From Actinokineospora baliensis (GTDB lineage: Bacteria; Actinomycetota; Actinomycetes; Mycobacteriales; Pseudonocardiaceae), in assembly GCF_016907695.1 (NCBI RefSeq), contig NZ_JAFBCK010000001.1:4452001-4516000 (forward strand): 64,000 nucleotides of DNA, in the 5' to 3' direction. Below, piece by piece: positions 26,142-34,861 of the stretch. The notes under the pieces are model-generated. The model did not search any database. It had not been told where the DNA came from and was given only the letters and a program-made list of their open reading frames with translations. Position 1 is the stretch's first letter; each line of letters begins with the position of its first letter. Both the position numbers and the translations under genes were made by a program.

Positions 26142-28318
26142 TTGAGGTCGTGGAGATCAAGCTGGTACTGGACACGATCCGCGTCAGCGTCGCGACCTTG
26201 TTCCCGAAACAGCAGCAGTGCCTCCTGCCATACTTCCCGAGCCTGCGCGCGTTGCCCGAGGGCCATGTGGGGGTGGCCAACGTTGTCGAGTGTGCCCGCG
26301 ATCTGGTAGCTCTGGCCATCCGCGCGGAGTAGGACCAGCGACCGGTGGTAGTACTCGACGGCCTGCCGGTCGTCGCCGGTTCTGTGGGCGATGAACCCCA
26401 GGCTGTCCAGAGCGGCGGCTTCGCCGTCGTGGTCGTCGTGGTGCAGGTGCAAGGTGAGCGCGGCCCGGCAGTGGTCACGTGCGGCGTCGAACTCACCCAG
26501 GCGAGCGGCGAACCAGCCCACGGCGTTGAGCGCGTCCGCTTCCCAGTCTGACCGGTCGAGGGTGCGGTAGAGGTGGAGGGCGTGCGTGGCGTGGTCCAGG
26601 GCCCGCTGATCGTCCCCCCGTCGTCCCCAGTCGGCCGCCAGCACCTGGTGGGTATGTGCTTGTTCGGCGCAGTCGTCGAGGCGGACGGCCAGGACGAGCG
26701 CCTGGTTCAGGTGCTCCGTTGTCTCCTCGCGCAGGTTCAGCCGCGAGCAGACTCGGCCGAGGAGCCGGTGGGTGTGGACGCGTGCGGCGGGGTCGGGCAG
26801 GTGGGCGGCGGCGTCCAGCGCGGCTCGCCAGGCGTCGAGCGCGTCGCGCCGGAGTCCTTGCCGGATGAGGAAGGTGTCCAGCGCCCAGGCGAGGTACCAG
26901 ACGACGTGGTGGTGGCCGAGGACGACCGCTGCACGCTGGGTGGCGAGGAGATTCGCCTGCTCGGCCGCCAACCAGGCCATCGCGGCCTCGGTGTCGGACA
27001 ACGCCTGCGGGCGGACACCGTCCGCCGGTGGGTCGGGTCGTAGCAGCGGGCGGTGGGGTGCCAGCAGACGGTCGGCGGCGTGGGCGGTGTGGAGGTAGAA
27101 GTCCATCACTCGGGCCGAGGCCCGCGCTCGCGGTTCGTCGGGCGGGGCAGTGGTCATGGCGTATTCGCGGACCAGGTCGTGCATCACGTAGCGATCGAGC
27201 GGCAGGCGCTCGATCAGGAAGGCCTCCGTCAAGCCGGACAGCGATCTTCGCGCGCGGTCCGGTGGTTGGGCGAGCAGGGCGACCACGGCGGGCAGGGTGG
27301 TGTCCGGTCCCGGGGCGATGCCCAGCAAACCGAACAGGGTGCGTTGCTCGTCGGTCAGGTGGCGCAGCGACCAGGACAGGACGGTGGGCAGGCTGGCGTC
27401 GGGATCCTCGGAGTCCAGGGCGTCCAGGCCGAGGTCGCGCAGTTCGGCGACCACTTCGGCGAGCAGAGCGGGGTGGGCTCGGATGCGGGCGGCGATGAGG
27501 CCCAGTGCCAGGGGGAACCCCCCGCACAAGCCGACCAGTTCGGTGATCAGCTGTTCGGACCCGGTGGTGGTGTTGTCGAGGGCGGACATGAGCAGGGTGT
27601 GCGCTTCGGCGTCGGTGAGCACGTCGACGTTCAGCGGGTGGGCGCTGTGGCGGGCGACCAGGCCGCGGAGTCGGTCGCGGCTCGTGACCAGGACGGTGCA
27701 GCTGCCGCCACCGGGCAGGAGGGGGACGACTTGGTCCGTGGCGGCCGCGTTGTCTAGGAGGATGAGCATCCGCTTGCCACTGGTGTGGGTGCGGTACAGG
27801 GCGACTCGGGCGTCGAGGTCCGCGGGGTGCTGGTCGCGGGGGACGCCGAGCGCGGCGAGGAAGTCGCCGAGCACGTCGACGGCGTGCCGGGGTTCACCAG
27901 GGCTGAAACCCCGCAGGTCCACCGCGAGTTGCCCGTCGGGGAAGCGGTGCAGGGTGCGATGCGCCCACGCCAGGGCGAGCCAGGTCTTGCCGATTCCGCC
28001 GGTGCCGCCGATCGCGGAGATCACCACCGCCCCGGACCCCCGCTCCCGATCGGGTGTGGTGCGACGGTCGAGTTCGGCCAGCAGGTCGAGACGACCGACG
28101 AACCCGAGTGGTGCCGAGGGCAACTGCCGCGGCAGTGGTGGTGCGGGCAGAACGGGGTGGTTGTGGAACTCGACGGTCCCGATTGTGTCGGCCTGCACGA
28201 CGTGCCCCACCGTCATCGCGACAACCGCGTTCCGCACCTCGACTGCGGCTCCCGGCGGCTGCCCGACCGGTTCGATCGCCCCAGCGGCGTTTCCGCTGTG
28301 CTGTTCCTGGACCCCCAT
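26081..28318 (-). CDS. NB-ARC ATPase with TPR repeats (AfsR-like without DNA-binding domain)
   Basis: 745 residues. A short N-terminal VGHVVQADTIGTVEFHN motif is followed by an NB-ARC NTPase: P-loop GGTGGIGKT (Lys111), RMLILLDNAA Walker B, VLVTSRDRL sensor, GFPLALGLIA and the MHD-type MHDLVREYA. The second half is tetratricopeptide repeats (for example ARLGEFDAARDHCRAALTLH, RTGDDRQAVEYYHRSLVLL). It is the STAND signalling layout of AfsR minus the SARP domain, so it probably assembles on a ligand and signals through a partner. The overlapping small gene downstream could be that partner. Confidence 0.88.
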   Translation of the reverse strand: MGVQEQHSGNAAGAIEPVGQPPGAAVEVRNAVVAMTVGHVVQADTIGTVEFHNHPVLPAPPLPRQLPSAPLGFVGRLDLLAELDRRTTPDRERGSGAVVISAIGGTGGIGKTWLALAWAHRTLHRFPDGQLAVDLRGFSPGEPRHAVDVLGDFLAALGVPRDQHPADLDARVALYRTHTSGKRMLILLDNAAATDQVVPLLPGGGSCTVLVTSRDRLRGLVARHSAHPLNVDVLTDAEAHTLLMSALDNTTTGSEQLITELVGLCGGFPLALGLIAARIRAHPALLAEVVAELRDLGLDALDSEDPDASLPTVLSWSLRHLTDEQRTLFGLLGIAPGPDTTLPAVVALLAQPPDRARRSLSGLTEAFLIERLPLDRYVMHDLVREYAMTTAPPDEPRARASARVMDFYLHTAHAADRLLAPHRPLLRPDPPADGVRPQALSDTEAAMAWLAAEQANLLATQRAAVVLGHHHVVWYLAWALDTFLIRQGLRRDALDAWRAALDAAAHLPDPAARVHTHRLLGRVCSRLNLREETTEHLNQALVLAVRLDDCAEQAHTHQVLAADWGRRGDDQRALDHATHALHLYRTLDRSDWEADALNAVGWFAARLGEFDAARDHCRAALTLHLHHDDHDGEAAALDSLGFIAHRTGDDRQAVEYYHRSLVLLRADGQSYQIAGTLDNVGHPHMALGQRAQAREVWQEALLLFREQGRDADADRVQYQLDLHDLNEDPARRGDSGGGAGLVHER

Positions 28319-28442
28319 CGCCTACCTCCACTGCCTGGAGGGCTCCGACACTACGAGCGGATCGTCCTCCCGGCCCGGATTCGAGCGCCCACCACCCGCA
28401 CGGACGCATTCGCCGTGCGGTGATTCCGCCGCCCGGTCCGGG

Positions 28443-28874
28443 CTAGTTGACCTTGCTGCCGTAGACGTGGTCCACCGTCATGGTCATCAGGACCCGGCGG
28501 TCGGACACCATGACCGCGCGGTACTCGGCCCAGTCCGGGTGCTCACCCGCGGCGAGCCGGTAGTACTCCACGAGCGCGTCCACCTCCGGCCCCGCCGGGT
28601 CCGTCCCCGGTCCGACCAGGGTCGCCACGCCCTCCGCCGTCGCCCACGACCAGCCGTCCGCGCTGGTGACCTGCAGCGTCGCCCTCGGGTCGCGGCGGAG
28701 GTTGGCCGTCTTCGCGCGGCCCTCGGTCATCGAGACGTGGATGACGCCCGCTGCCGGGTCGTAGTACGGCATGACCGGGGACAGTTGCGGGCGGCCGTCG
28801 GCCTTGATCGTGGCCAGGACGCCGAGTCGGCTGGTGGCGAGCAGGTCGCGCGGGTCGAACCGGGGGGTCGTCAT
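28443..28874 (-). CDS. PPOX-class flavin/F420-dependent oxidoreductase
   Basis: 143-residue split-barrel protein. The opening LATSRLGVLATIKADGRPQLSPVMPYYD, cited in parts as RLGVLATIKADGRPQ and SPVMPYY, and NLRRDPRATLQV, EGVATLVG and LMTMTVDHVYG fit the pyridoxamine-phosphate-oxidase-like family, many of which use F420 in actinobacteria. Start 28874 is used; an in-frame ATG at 28928 would add 18 residues and run into the promoter of the divergent kinase gene. Physiological substrate unknown. Confidence 0.82.
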   Translation of the reverse strand: MTTPRFDPRDLLATSRLGVLATIKADGRPQLSPVMPYYDPAAGVIHVSMTEGRAKTANLRRDPRATLQVTSADGWSWATAEGVATLVGPGTDPAGPEVDALVEYYRLAAGEHPDWAEYRAVMVSDRRVLMTMTVDHVYGSKVN

Positions 28875-28942
28875 GTAGGTGACCAAGGCGCGGCGGGTGG
28901 GGGCTATTCCCTGGCTCTTGATCAACAAGGCATGCTGGGGCG

Positions 28943-30355
28943 ATGGCTGAACGCGTGCTGGTGGGCCGGTACCGCCTCGGCGGCGTCGTGGGCGTCGGCG
29001 GTGTGGCCCGGGTCTACCGGGGGACCGACCTGCGGTTGGGGCGGGCGGTCGCGGTCAAGGTCCTGCGCGCCGACGCCGACGAGGAGCAGGTGCGGCGGTT
29101 CGAGGCCGAGGTGCGGATCCTCGCCGCGCTCGACCACCCCGGCCTCGTCCCCATCCACGACTCCGGCGTCCACGAGGGGCACCCGTTCCTGGTGCTGCGC
29201 CTGGTCGAGGGCACGACGCTGCGGCGGGAGATCCAGAACGGCCCGCTGCCGGTCGAGCGGGTCCGGGCGCTGGGCACCGGGCTGGCGACCGCGCTCGCCC
29301 ACGTGCACGGCAACGGCGTGGTGCACCGCGACGTGAAGCCGTCCAACATCCTGCTCGACGAGCGGGGCGGGGCCCTGCTCGCCGACTTCGGCCTGGCGCG
29401 CGTGATCGACTCGCCCCGGTTGACCAGCAGCGACCGGATGACCGGCACCGCCGCCTACCTCGCGCCCGAGCAGGTCACCGGCGCACGGGTCGGGTACCCC
29501 GCCGACGTCTACGCGCTCGGCCTGGTGCTGCTGGAATGCCTCACCGGCACCCGCGAATACGAAGGCGGCGGTGTGGAGACGGCCCTAGCCCGGCTGCACC
29601 GCCCGCCGCGCGTGCCCCGAGACCTACCCCCCGACCTGGTCCGGCTACTGCTGCTGATGACCGCACTACCCGCACGCCGCCGCCCGAGCGCGGCCGACTG
29701 CGCCCGGCTGCTGGCGATCGCTCCGCCAGCCGAGCCCGCCCCGGCACGGCGGCGGTGGATACCGCTACTGCCCGCGCGCCAGCGTCTGGATGCGGCGGAG
29801 CGTGCCCGTTTGCCTGCGGTCGAGTCGCTGATTGAACCTGCCCCCGAGCGGCAGCGGTGGAGATCGCTGCTGCCCGCGCGCCGGAGTCCGGGTGCGGCGG
29901 AGCGTGCCCGTTTGCCTGCGCTTGAGCCGCTGGTCGAGCCCGTTCCGGCGCGGCGGCGGATACTGCTGCTGCCCGCGCGTCGGCGGCCGGCTGCGGCGGA
30001 GCGTGCGCGGTTGGCGGCGGTCGAGTCGCTGGTCGAGCCCGTTCCCCCGCGGCGGCGGTGGTGGATACCGGTTGTCGGCACCTCGGGCGTTCTGGTCGCC
30101 GCGGCGGTCTGCTGGGGGACCGCCGCCCCGACCGGGACCCTGCGGCCGCCCGCCGCGACCGCGCCGCCCCCGGTGAGTCCACCCAGGCCGGTGCCCGCGG
30201 TGCTCCCGGTGCAGGTGACCACCACACGGTTGCCGCCTGCACCGCCGTCCGCCAAGCCACCCGCTCCGAAGGCGACCGCTGCCACCCCCGCCCCGCCTGC
30301 GCCCCCCACGCGGGCGGACAAGGCGAACAAGCGGGCGAAGCGGAAGGACGGCTGA
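28943..30355 (+). CDS. Membrane Ser/Thr protein kinase (PknB-like) with a repeated juxtamembrane linker
   Basis: 470 residues. The N-terminal Hanks kinase has Lys39 in VAVKVL, catalytic HRDVKPSN (Asp130), DFGLAR (Asp148) and the APEQ motif. A helix near residues 373-395 (WWIPVVGTSGVLVAAAVCWG) and a Pro/Ala/Thr-rich outer tail follow. The glycine loop VVGVGGVARVY is slightly unusual. Between kinase and helix are four tandem units of 33-34 residues (from nucleotide 29690) with the core AERARLPAVESLIEP and LLPARR. Unit one is the kinase's own last helix (AADCARLLA), so the linker arose by duplicating the kinase C-terminus. The outer tail lacks PASTA domains. Confidence 0.9.
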   Translation: MAERVLVGRYRLGGVVGVGGVARVYRGTDLRLGRAVAVKVLRADADEEQVRRFEAEVRILAALDHPGLVPIHDSGVHEGHPFLVLRLVEGTTLRREIQNGPLPVERVRALGTGLATALAHVHGNGVVHRDVKPSNILLDERGGALLADFGLARVIDSPRLTSSDRMTGTAAYLAPEQVTGARVGYPADVYALGLVLLECLTGTREYEGGGVETALARLHRPPRVPRDLPPDLVRLLLLMTALPARRRPSAADCARLLAIAPPAEPAPARRRWIPLLPARQRLDAAERARLPAVESLIEPAPERQRWRSLLPARRSPGAAERARLPALEPLVEPVPARRRILLLPARRRPAAAERARLAAVESLVEPVPPRRRWWIPVVGTSGVLVAAAVCWGTAAPTGTLRPPAATAPPPVSPPRPVPAVLPVQVTTTRLPPAPPSAKPPAPKATAATPAPPAPPTRADKANKRAKRKDG

Positions 30356-30359
30356 CCGG

Positions 30360-31679
30360 TCAGTCCAGGACCGACGCGGAGAGCTGGTCCAGGCCCGCCA
30401 GCACCTCGCGGGCCGCCTTGGTCGCGCGGGAGAGTTGGTCGGTGACGTCGCTGAGCACCTGGGACTGCTGCTCCACCGCGCTCGCGATGTCCAACTGGGT
30501 GTCACGGACGGTGTCGATGACCGCGATCGTGCTGTCGAAGCTGCGGGTGACCTCACCCGTCGAGGTGACGATGGTGTTGATGACGCCCTCGACCCGGCCG
30601 ACGGAGGACGAGGTGGCGTTGGCCAGGGCCCGGACCTCGCTGGCCACGACCGCGAAGCCCTTGCCCATCTCGCCTGCCCGCGCCGCCTCGATGGCCGCGT
30701 TGAGCGAGAGCAGGTTGGTCTGCTCGGCGAGATCGGCGATCATGCCGTTGACGTCGGCGATCTCGCCGACCGACTGCTCGAGCCTGGTGACCTGGTCGGC
30801 CGAGTGCCTGGCGGTGCTCTGCCCCTCACCCGCGGTGGAGGCGGCGCTGACGGCGCGCCTGGCGATCTCCTGGATCGCGGTGGACAGCGTCGCGAGCTCG
30901 GCGTCGACCACGGCGACCGCGTCGATCGCGGCCCGGGCGCCCACCCCGATCGCGGCGGCGTCGCTGGCGAGTTTGGCACCGCGCTCGGCGATCCGCGCGG
31001 CCCGCTGCTGCTCGACCTCCGCGGCCCTGGCCTTCGCCTCGACCTCGGCGGCCTGCTGCTCCTCGCGCTCGCGCTGGGTGCGCGCGGCCAGGTCCTGCGC
31101 GTCGCGCTCGGTCAGCTCGGCGAAGTGCCAGAACGAGATGATCCCGATCGACTCCAGGATCGCCAACCCCGCGTGCACCCCGACCATCACCATCGCCTGG
31201 CCGACCGACATCGACATCGCCATCGGCCCGCCGGTGCCCATCTCCATGTGCGACATCCCGAACACCGCGTCCGGCGCGAGGATCCCCAGCGCGCCGTGGT
31301 GCAGCACGATGATGACCACCGCCATCACCAGCGGCTCCCACTGCTGGTAGAGCGCGACGAACGCCAGGATCGCGTACAGGTGGAGGTGCGCGGCCATCTC
31401 GCCGCCGGAGAGCTCGATCGCGACGAACGTGCTGGAGATGAGCCCAATGCTGGTCAGGTTCGCCTTGTGCCTGCGCTCCGAGCTGAGGGCCGCTGCCGCG
31501 GCGAACAGGCCGACGCCCAGCGGCAGCACCCACGCCTCCCACAGGGGACGCGGCCCGAGCAGCCCGAGGACCGCCAGGGCGGGCACGTGCAGCCAGAGCA
31601 GGACGGTGACGATCCGGTGGCGGGCCGCCCAAGACTCGGCGGTCAGCTGAGCCCCACGGGGCAGGCGCAATGAACTCAC
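30360..31679 (-). CDS. Methyl-accepting chemotaxis protein with six-helix membrane sensor
   Basis: 439 residues. Six N-terminal transmembrane helices (for example [33 protein letters not shown]) replace the usual periplasmic sensor. A coiled coil ([20 protein letters not shown]) and an MCP signalling domain follow, with the conserved tip [20 protein letters not shown]. It should signal to CheA/CheW, though no che genes are in view. The lack of an outer domain suggests sensing of membrane state, redox or a lipophilic ligand. GTG at 31679 chosen for its AAGGGAG ribosome site; an in-frame ATG at 31703 is possible. Hints at a motile organism. Confidence 0.88.
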   Translation of the reverse strand: MSSLRLPRGAQLTAESWAARHRIVTVLLWLHVPALAVLGLLGPRPLWEAWVLPLGVGLFAAAAALSSERRHKANLTSIGLISSTFVAIELSGGEMAAHLHLYAILAFVALYQQWEPLVMAVVIIVLHHGALGILAPDAVFGMSHMEMGTGGPMAMSMSVGQAMVMVGVHAGLAILESIGIISFWHFAELTERDAQDLAARTQREREEQQAAEVEAKARAAEVEQQRAARIAERGAKLASDAAAIGVGARAAIDAVAVVDAELATLSTAIQEIARRAVSAASTAGEGQSTARHSADQVTRLEQSVGEIADVNGMIADLAEQTNLLSLNAAIEAARAGEMGKGFAVVASEVRALANATSSSVGRVEGVINTIVTSTGEVTRSFDSTIAVIDTVRDTQLDIASAVEQQSQVLSDVTDQLSRATKAAREVLAGLDQLSASVLD

Positions 31680-31786
31680 GACGGCTCCCTTCGGCAGCCC
31701 CACCCACCACGTGAGCCCTTCGGGGCCCCGCCTCCGGGTGAACCAGGCCTCGCGTGGATCTCACCTGGACGCCGCCGGTGCTGGAC

Positions 31787-32142
31787 GCCGCCGCGGAGCT
31801 GGGCCGCCGCGGAGCTGGGCCGCCGCGGAGCTGGGCCGCCGCGGAGCTGGGCCGCCGCGGAGCTGGGCCGCCGCGGAGCTGGGCCGCCGCGGAGCTGGGC
31901 CGCCGCGGAGCTGGGCCGCCGCGGAGCTGAGCCGCCGCGGAGCTGAGCCGCCGCGGAGCTGGGCCGCCGCGGAGCTGAGCCGCCGCGGAGCTGGGCCGCC
32001 GCGGAGCTGAGCCGCCGCGGAGCTGAGCCGCCGCGGAGCTGAGCCGCCGCGGAGCTGGGCCGCCGCGGAGCTGAGCCGCCGCGGAGCTGAGCCGCCGCGG
32101 AGCTGAGCCGCCGCGGAGCTGAGCCGCCGCGGAGCTGAGCCG
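31787..32142. repeat. 16-bp minisatellite, 22 copies
   Basis: Uninterrupted head-to-tail array of the unit GGAGCTGRGCCGCCGC. The hexamer GGAGCT recurs every 16 bases from 31795 to 32131. Only one position varies (G or A after CT): eight G units, then A A G A G A A A G, then five A units. It fills most of the 608-base gap upstream of the chemotaxis receptor. All six frames stay open because of composition, but with no gene signals. Apart from the array and the terminator at 32251, I see nothing else in 31680-32287. Confidence 0.97.
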
Positions 32143-32250
32143 CCCCCGAATCAAGGGTAGTGGGGAGCGGCGCCACAGCGGTGGGGCGAGTGGTGCGCTG
32201 TGGATGGTTGGTGGGGTTGTGGATGGCCTGCGGCGTTGGGGAGAAACGCG

Positions 32251-32278
32251 ACCGGGCCGCCCCAGGGGCGGCCCGGTC
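32251..32278 (-). terminator. Terminator of the tripeptidyl-peptidase-like gene
   Basis: 13-bp perfect stem ACCGGGCCGCCCC / GGGGCGGCCCGGT with a minimal loop, followed on the minus strand by CGCGTTTC. It lies 10 bases past the stop. Confidence 0.82.
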
Positions 32279-32287
32279 AGCGGGGGG

Positions 32288-33826
32288 TTAGCGCTGGGTG
32301 GCCCAGCCGGGGATGCCCGGGCGGGGGCCGGTGGGGAGGTGGGGGCGGGGGGTGGTGGCCACGGAGGGGCCGAACTGGGGTTCCACGGCGGCGCAGCGGG
32401 TGCCGTCGCGGGGGGTGCGGAGGGTGAGCAGGTAGGCGTCGGTGACGGCCTTGGTGCAGTCGGAGCGCTGGTAGGCGGTGTGGCCCCAGCCCTCGTAGGT
32501 CACCAGGACGGTCGTGTCGCGGCTCTGCCGGTGGATGGTGAGCGCCCACTCGTGGCTGGTGGACGGGTCGTGCAGCGAGTTGAGCATGAGGATCTTGGGG
32601 GCGTCGTCGATGTCGAGGCGGTGTTGGGGGTTGCGCACCTTCTCCGGCAGGCCGATGCACCCGGCCGTGGCGAAGATGCCCAGCGCCGAGCCGCGCATGT
32701 GCGGGGCGATCTGGTTGACGCGGGTGGAGAGCGCGGCGTACTCGCGGTAGTCCTTCACCCGGATCGCGTAGTCCTGGCAGAACACGGCCGCGAAGGCGTT
32801 CGGGACGGCTTCGTCGGCGGCGGCGGCCTTGGCGGTCACCGGCGAGGCCGCGCTGGTGGCGACGAGCCAGGTGGCCAGGCCCGCCCAGTCCGGCACGTAG
32901 AAGGAGAAGAACGCGGTCTCGATGATCTCCCGCGAGCTGACCGGCCTGCTCGGGTCGACGTGGTCGAACACCTCGCCGCGGTCGGCGCGGGCGAGCAGGG
33001 CGTCCCACCACTTCGGCACGTCCTGGCCGTGCAGGGCGCAGCTGGTGGTCCGGTCGCACCAGCGGGCGAACTCGAGGAAGGAGTCCTCGGCGGTGGCCGC
33101 GGTGACCTCGTTGAACCGCCGGGTATCCGTGCTGTGGTCGATGTTGGAGTCCAGGACCATGGTCCGGATGTCCCGGCCGAACTCCTCGGCGTACTGCTGG
33201 CCGATCAGCGTGCCGTAGGAGATCCCGTAGTAGTTGATCTTCCGCTCACCGAGCGCGGTGCGCAGCGCGTCGAGGTCGCGCACCACCGACTTGGTGTCGG
33301 CGTGGTCGAAGACCGGTCCGCTGCGCGCGCGGCAGTCGGCGGCCAACTCCCGGTTGTAGGCGGCGAAGGCGTCGAACTCGCGCTGGTTGGCGGGCAGCGC
33401 GGGTTGGCGCAGCATGAGCTCCAGCGAGCAGACCACCGGCTGGCTGCGACCCACGCCGCGCGGGTCGAACCCGATGACGTCGAAGCGTTCGAGCACCTGC
33501 GGGCTCAGCGCCTGCTCGGCCCGGAACGCGAAGTCCACACCGGAGTCGCCTGGGCCGCCGGGGTTGATCAGCAGCACGCCGATCCGCTTGCGCGGGTCGG
33601 TCGCCTTGCGCCTGGCCACGGCCAAGTCGATCTTCTCGCCGCGGGGCTTGGACCAGTCGACCGGCACCCGGATCGAGCCGCAGTCGACCGAGGCCGCCTC
33701 CGCGCAGGGCTTCCAGGCGATGCTCCCGCCCCTGTGCTCCTGCCCGGCGCTGGCGAATCCCGCGCCGCCCGCGACCAGCGCCACCACCGCGGCAAGCCCA
33801 CCCACCGCTCGGATCATCGACCGCAC
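32288..33826 (-). CDS. Secreted TAP-type alpha/beta hydrolase (tripeptidyl aminopeptidase family)
   Basis: 512 residues with a Sec signal (RAVGGLAAVVALVAGGAGFA). The hydrolase core shows LLINPGGPGDSGVDF oxyanion region, FDVIGFDPRGVGRS, the nucleophile elbow in YYGISYGTLIG, and a C-terminal TAP domain with LNSLHDPSTSHEW (acid) and YEGWGHTAYQRSDC (His). These Streptomyces-type enzymes release tripeptides or hydrolyse proline peptides outside the cell. The Pro-rich C-terminal tail is extra. Monocistronic, ending in a strong terminator. Confidence 0.9.
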   Translation of the reverse strand: MRSMIRAVGGLAAVVALVAGGAGFASAGQEHRGGSIAWKPCAEAASVDCGSIRVPVDWSKPRGEKIDLAVARRKATDPRKRIGVLLINPGGPGDSGVDFAFRAEQALSPQVLERFDVIGFDPRGVGRSQPVVCSLELMLRQPALPANQREFDAFAAYNRELAADCRARSGPVFDHADTKSVVRDLDALRTALGERKINYYGISYGTLIGQQYAEEFGRDIRTMVLDSNIDHSTDTRRFNEVTAATAEDSFLEFARWCDRTTSCALHGQDVPKWWDALLARADRGEVFDHVDPSRPVSSREIIETAFFSFYVPDWAGLATWLVATSAASPVTAKAAAADEAVPNAFAAVFCQDYAIRVKDYREYAALSTRVNQIAPHMRGSALGIFATAGCIGLPEKVRNPQHRLDIDDAPKILMLNSLHDPSTSHEWALTIHRQSRDTTVLVTYEGWGHTAYQRSDCTKAVTDAYLLTLRTPRDGTRCAAVEPQFGPSVATTPRPHLPTGPRPGIPGWATQR

Positions 33827-33946
33827 AACGCCCTCCGCAACCCTCTGTCCACAGTGTCCGAAACAGCCGTTTCGGGGGCGAACCCTCCCAGACCGGTGGT
33901 GGCCATCACAAGGCGCCGGGGGCGACCGGTGGGTGTACGCCGCGGA

Positions 33947-33974
33947 TTGACCCTCTTTGGTCTAGACCTATCAA
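33947..33974 (+). promoter_or_regulatory. Candidate promoter with internal palindrome for the DUF1206 gene
   Basis: TTGACC, 16-base spacer, TATCAA. The spacer ends with the 10-bp palindrome GGTCTAGACC, a natural place for a repressor. About 84 bases before the chosen start. Confidence 0.5.
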
Positions 33975-34057
33975 TGGAGGGTTGGGCCGTTCGGCGCAAC
34001 CGCTGTCCGCGGTGACCGGTTTGTGTGATCCGGCCGCGCGGGAGGTACGTAGCGCCT

Positions 34058-34861
34058 GTGCGCGCGACGGGTCAGCTCAGGAGGCATCCGGTCATCCAGA
34101 CGACCGGGCGGGTCGGCATGGTCTTCTACGGCGGCGTGCACGTCCTGATCGCCTGGCTGGCGTTGCAGGTGGTGATCGGGCAGACCGGTGAGCAGGCCGA
34201 TTCGAAGGGCGCCATCGCCGAGATCGCGGAGACCGGCGCGGGGCCGGTCCTGCTGTGGGCGTTGACCGCGGGCCTGTTCCTGTTCGCGCTGTGGCAGGTC
34301 GCCGAGGCCCTCTCTGGGCACACCCACGTGCGACAACCACGCAAGCGCCTGGCCAAGCGGATCGGCTCGGTCGCGCGGGCGGTCACCGCGGTGGGGATCG
34401 GGATCGCCGCACTGGACTTCGCGCGGGGTACGGGCAGCACGAACTCCACCGGCAAGCAGCAGGAGCTCACCGCGCGCGTGCTGGCGATGCCGTTCGGGCA
34501 GGTGCTGGTCGGGGCGGTCGCCATCGCGGTTCTGGTGCTCGCGGCGGTCCTCGTGCGCAAGGGCGTCACGCGGTCGTTCGAACGGGACCTGGACCTCTCC
34601 GAGTTACCGGACGGGACGCGCGGGTTCGTCCACCACGTCGGACGTGCGGGCTACATCGGCAAAGGCCTGGCGTACGGGGTGATCGGCGTCCTGGTGGGCC
34701 TCGCCGCCCTGCACGCGGACCCCGCGCGGTCCGGCGGCATGGACAAGGCCCTGCACACCGTGGCCGCGCAGCCGTACGGGGTGGTGCTGCTCGCCGCGAT
34801 CGCGCTCGGGTTGGGCGCTTTCGGGGTGTACTGCTTCGCTGCCGCCAAGGCCCACCGCTAG
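34058..34861 (+). CDS. DUF1206 six-helix membrane protein
   Basis: 267 residues, three repeats of a two-helix unit, each beginning with a G-R-x-G-Y/M-x-x-x-G pattern: TTGRVGMVFYGGVHVLIAW, RIGSVARAVTAVGIGIAALD, and HVGRAGYIGKGLAYGVIGVL. This internal triplication defines DUF1206, of unknown function. GTG at 34058 follows GGGAGG by about 12 bases; another in-frame GTG at 34025 is possible. Its stop and that of the convergent gene share CTAG (34858-34861). Confidence 0.85.
   Translation: MRATGQLRRHPVIQTTGRVGMVFYGGVHVLIAWLALQVVIGQTGEQADSKGAIAEIAETGAGPVLLWALTAGLFLFALWQVAEALSGHTHVRQPRKRLAKRIGSVARAVTAVGIGIAALDFARGTGSTNSTGKQQELTARVLAMPFGQVLVGAVAIAVLVLAAVLVRKGVTRSFERDLDLSELPDGTRGFVHHVGRAGYIGKGLAYGVIGVLVGLAALHADPARSGGMDKALHTVAAQPYGVVLLAAIALGLGAFGVYCFAAAKAHR

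Noticed and set aside
31787..32142. CRISPR-like array or repeat-protein gene
   Set aside because: Units are 16 bp with no spacers, so not CRISPR. The open frames through it come from a period that is stop-free in all frames, with no start, ribosome site or flanking coding sequence.
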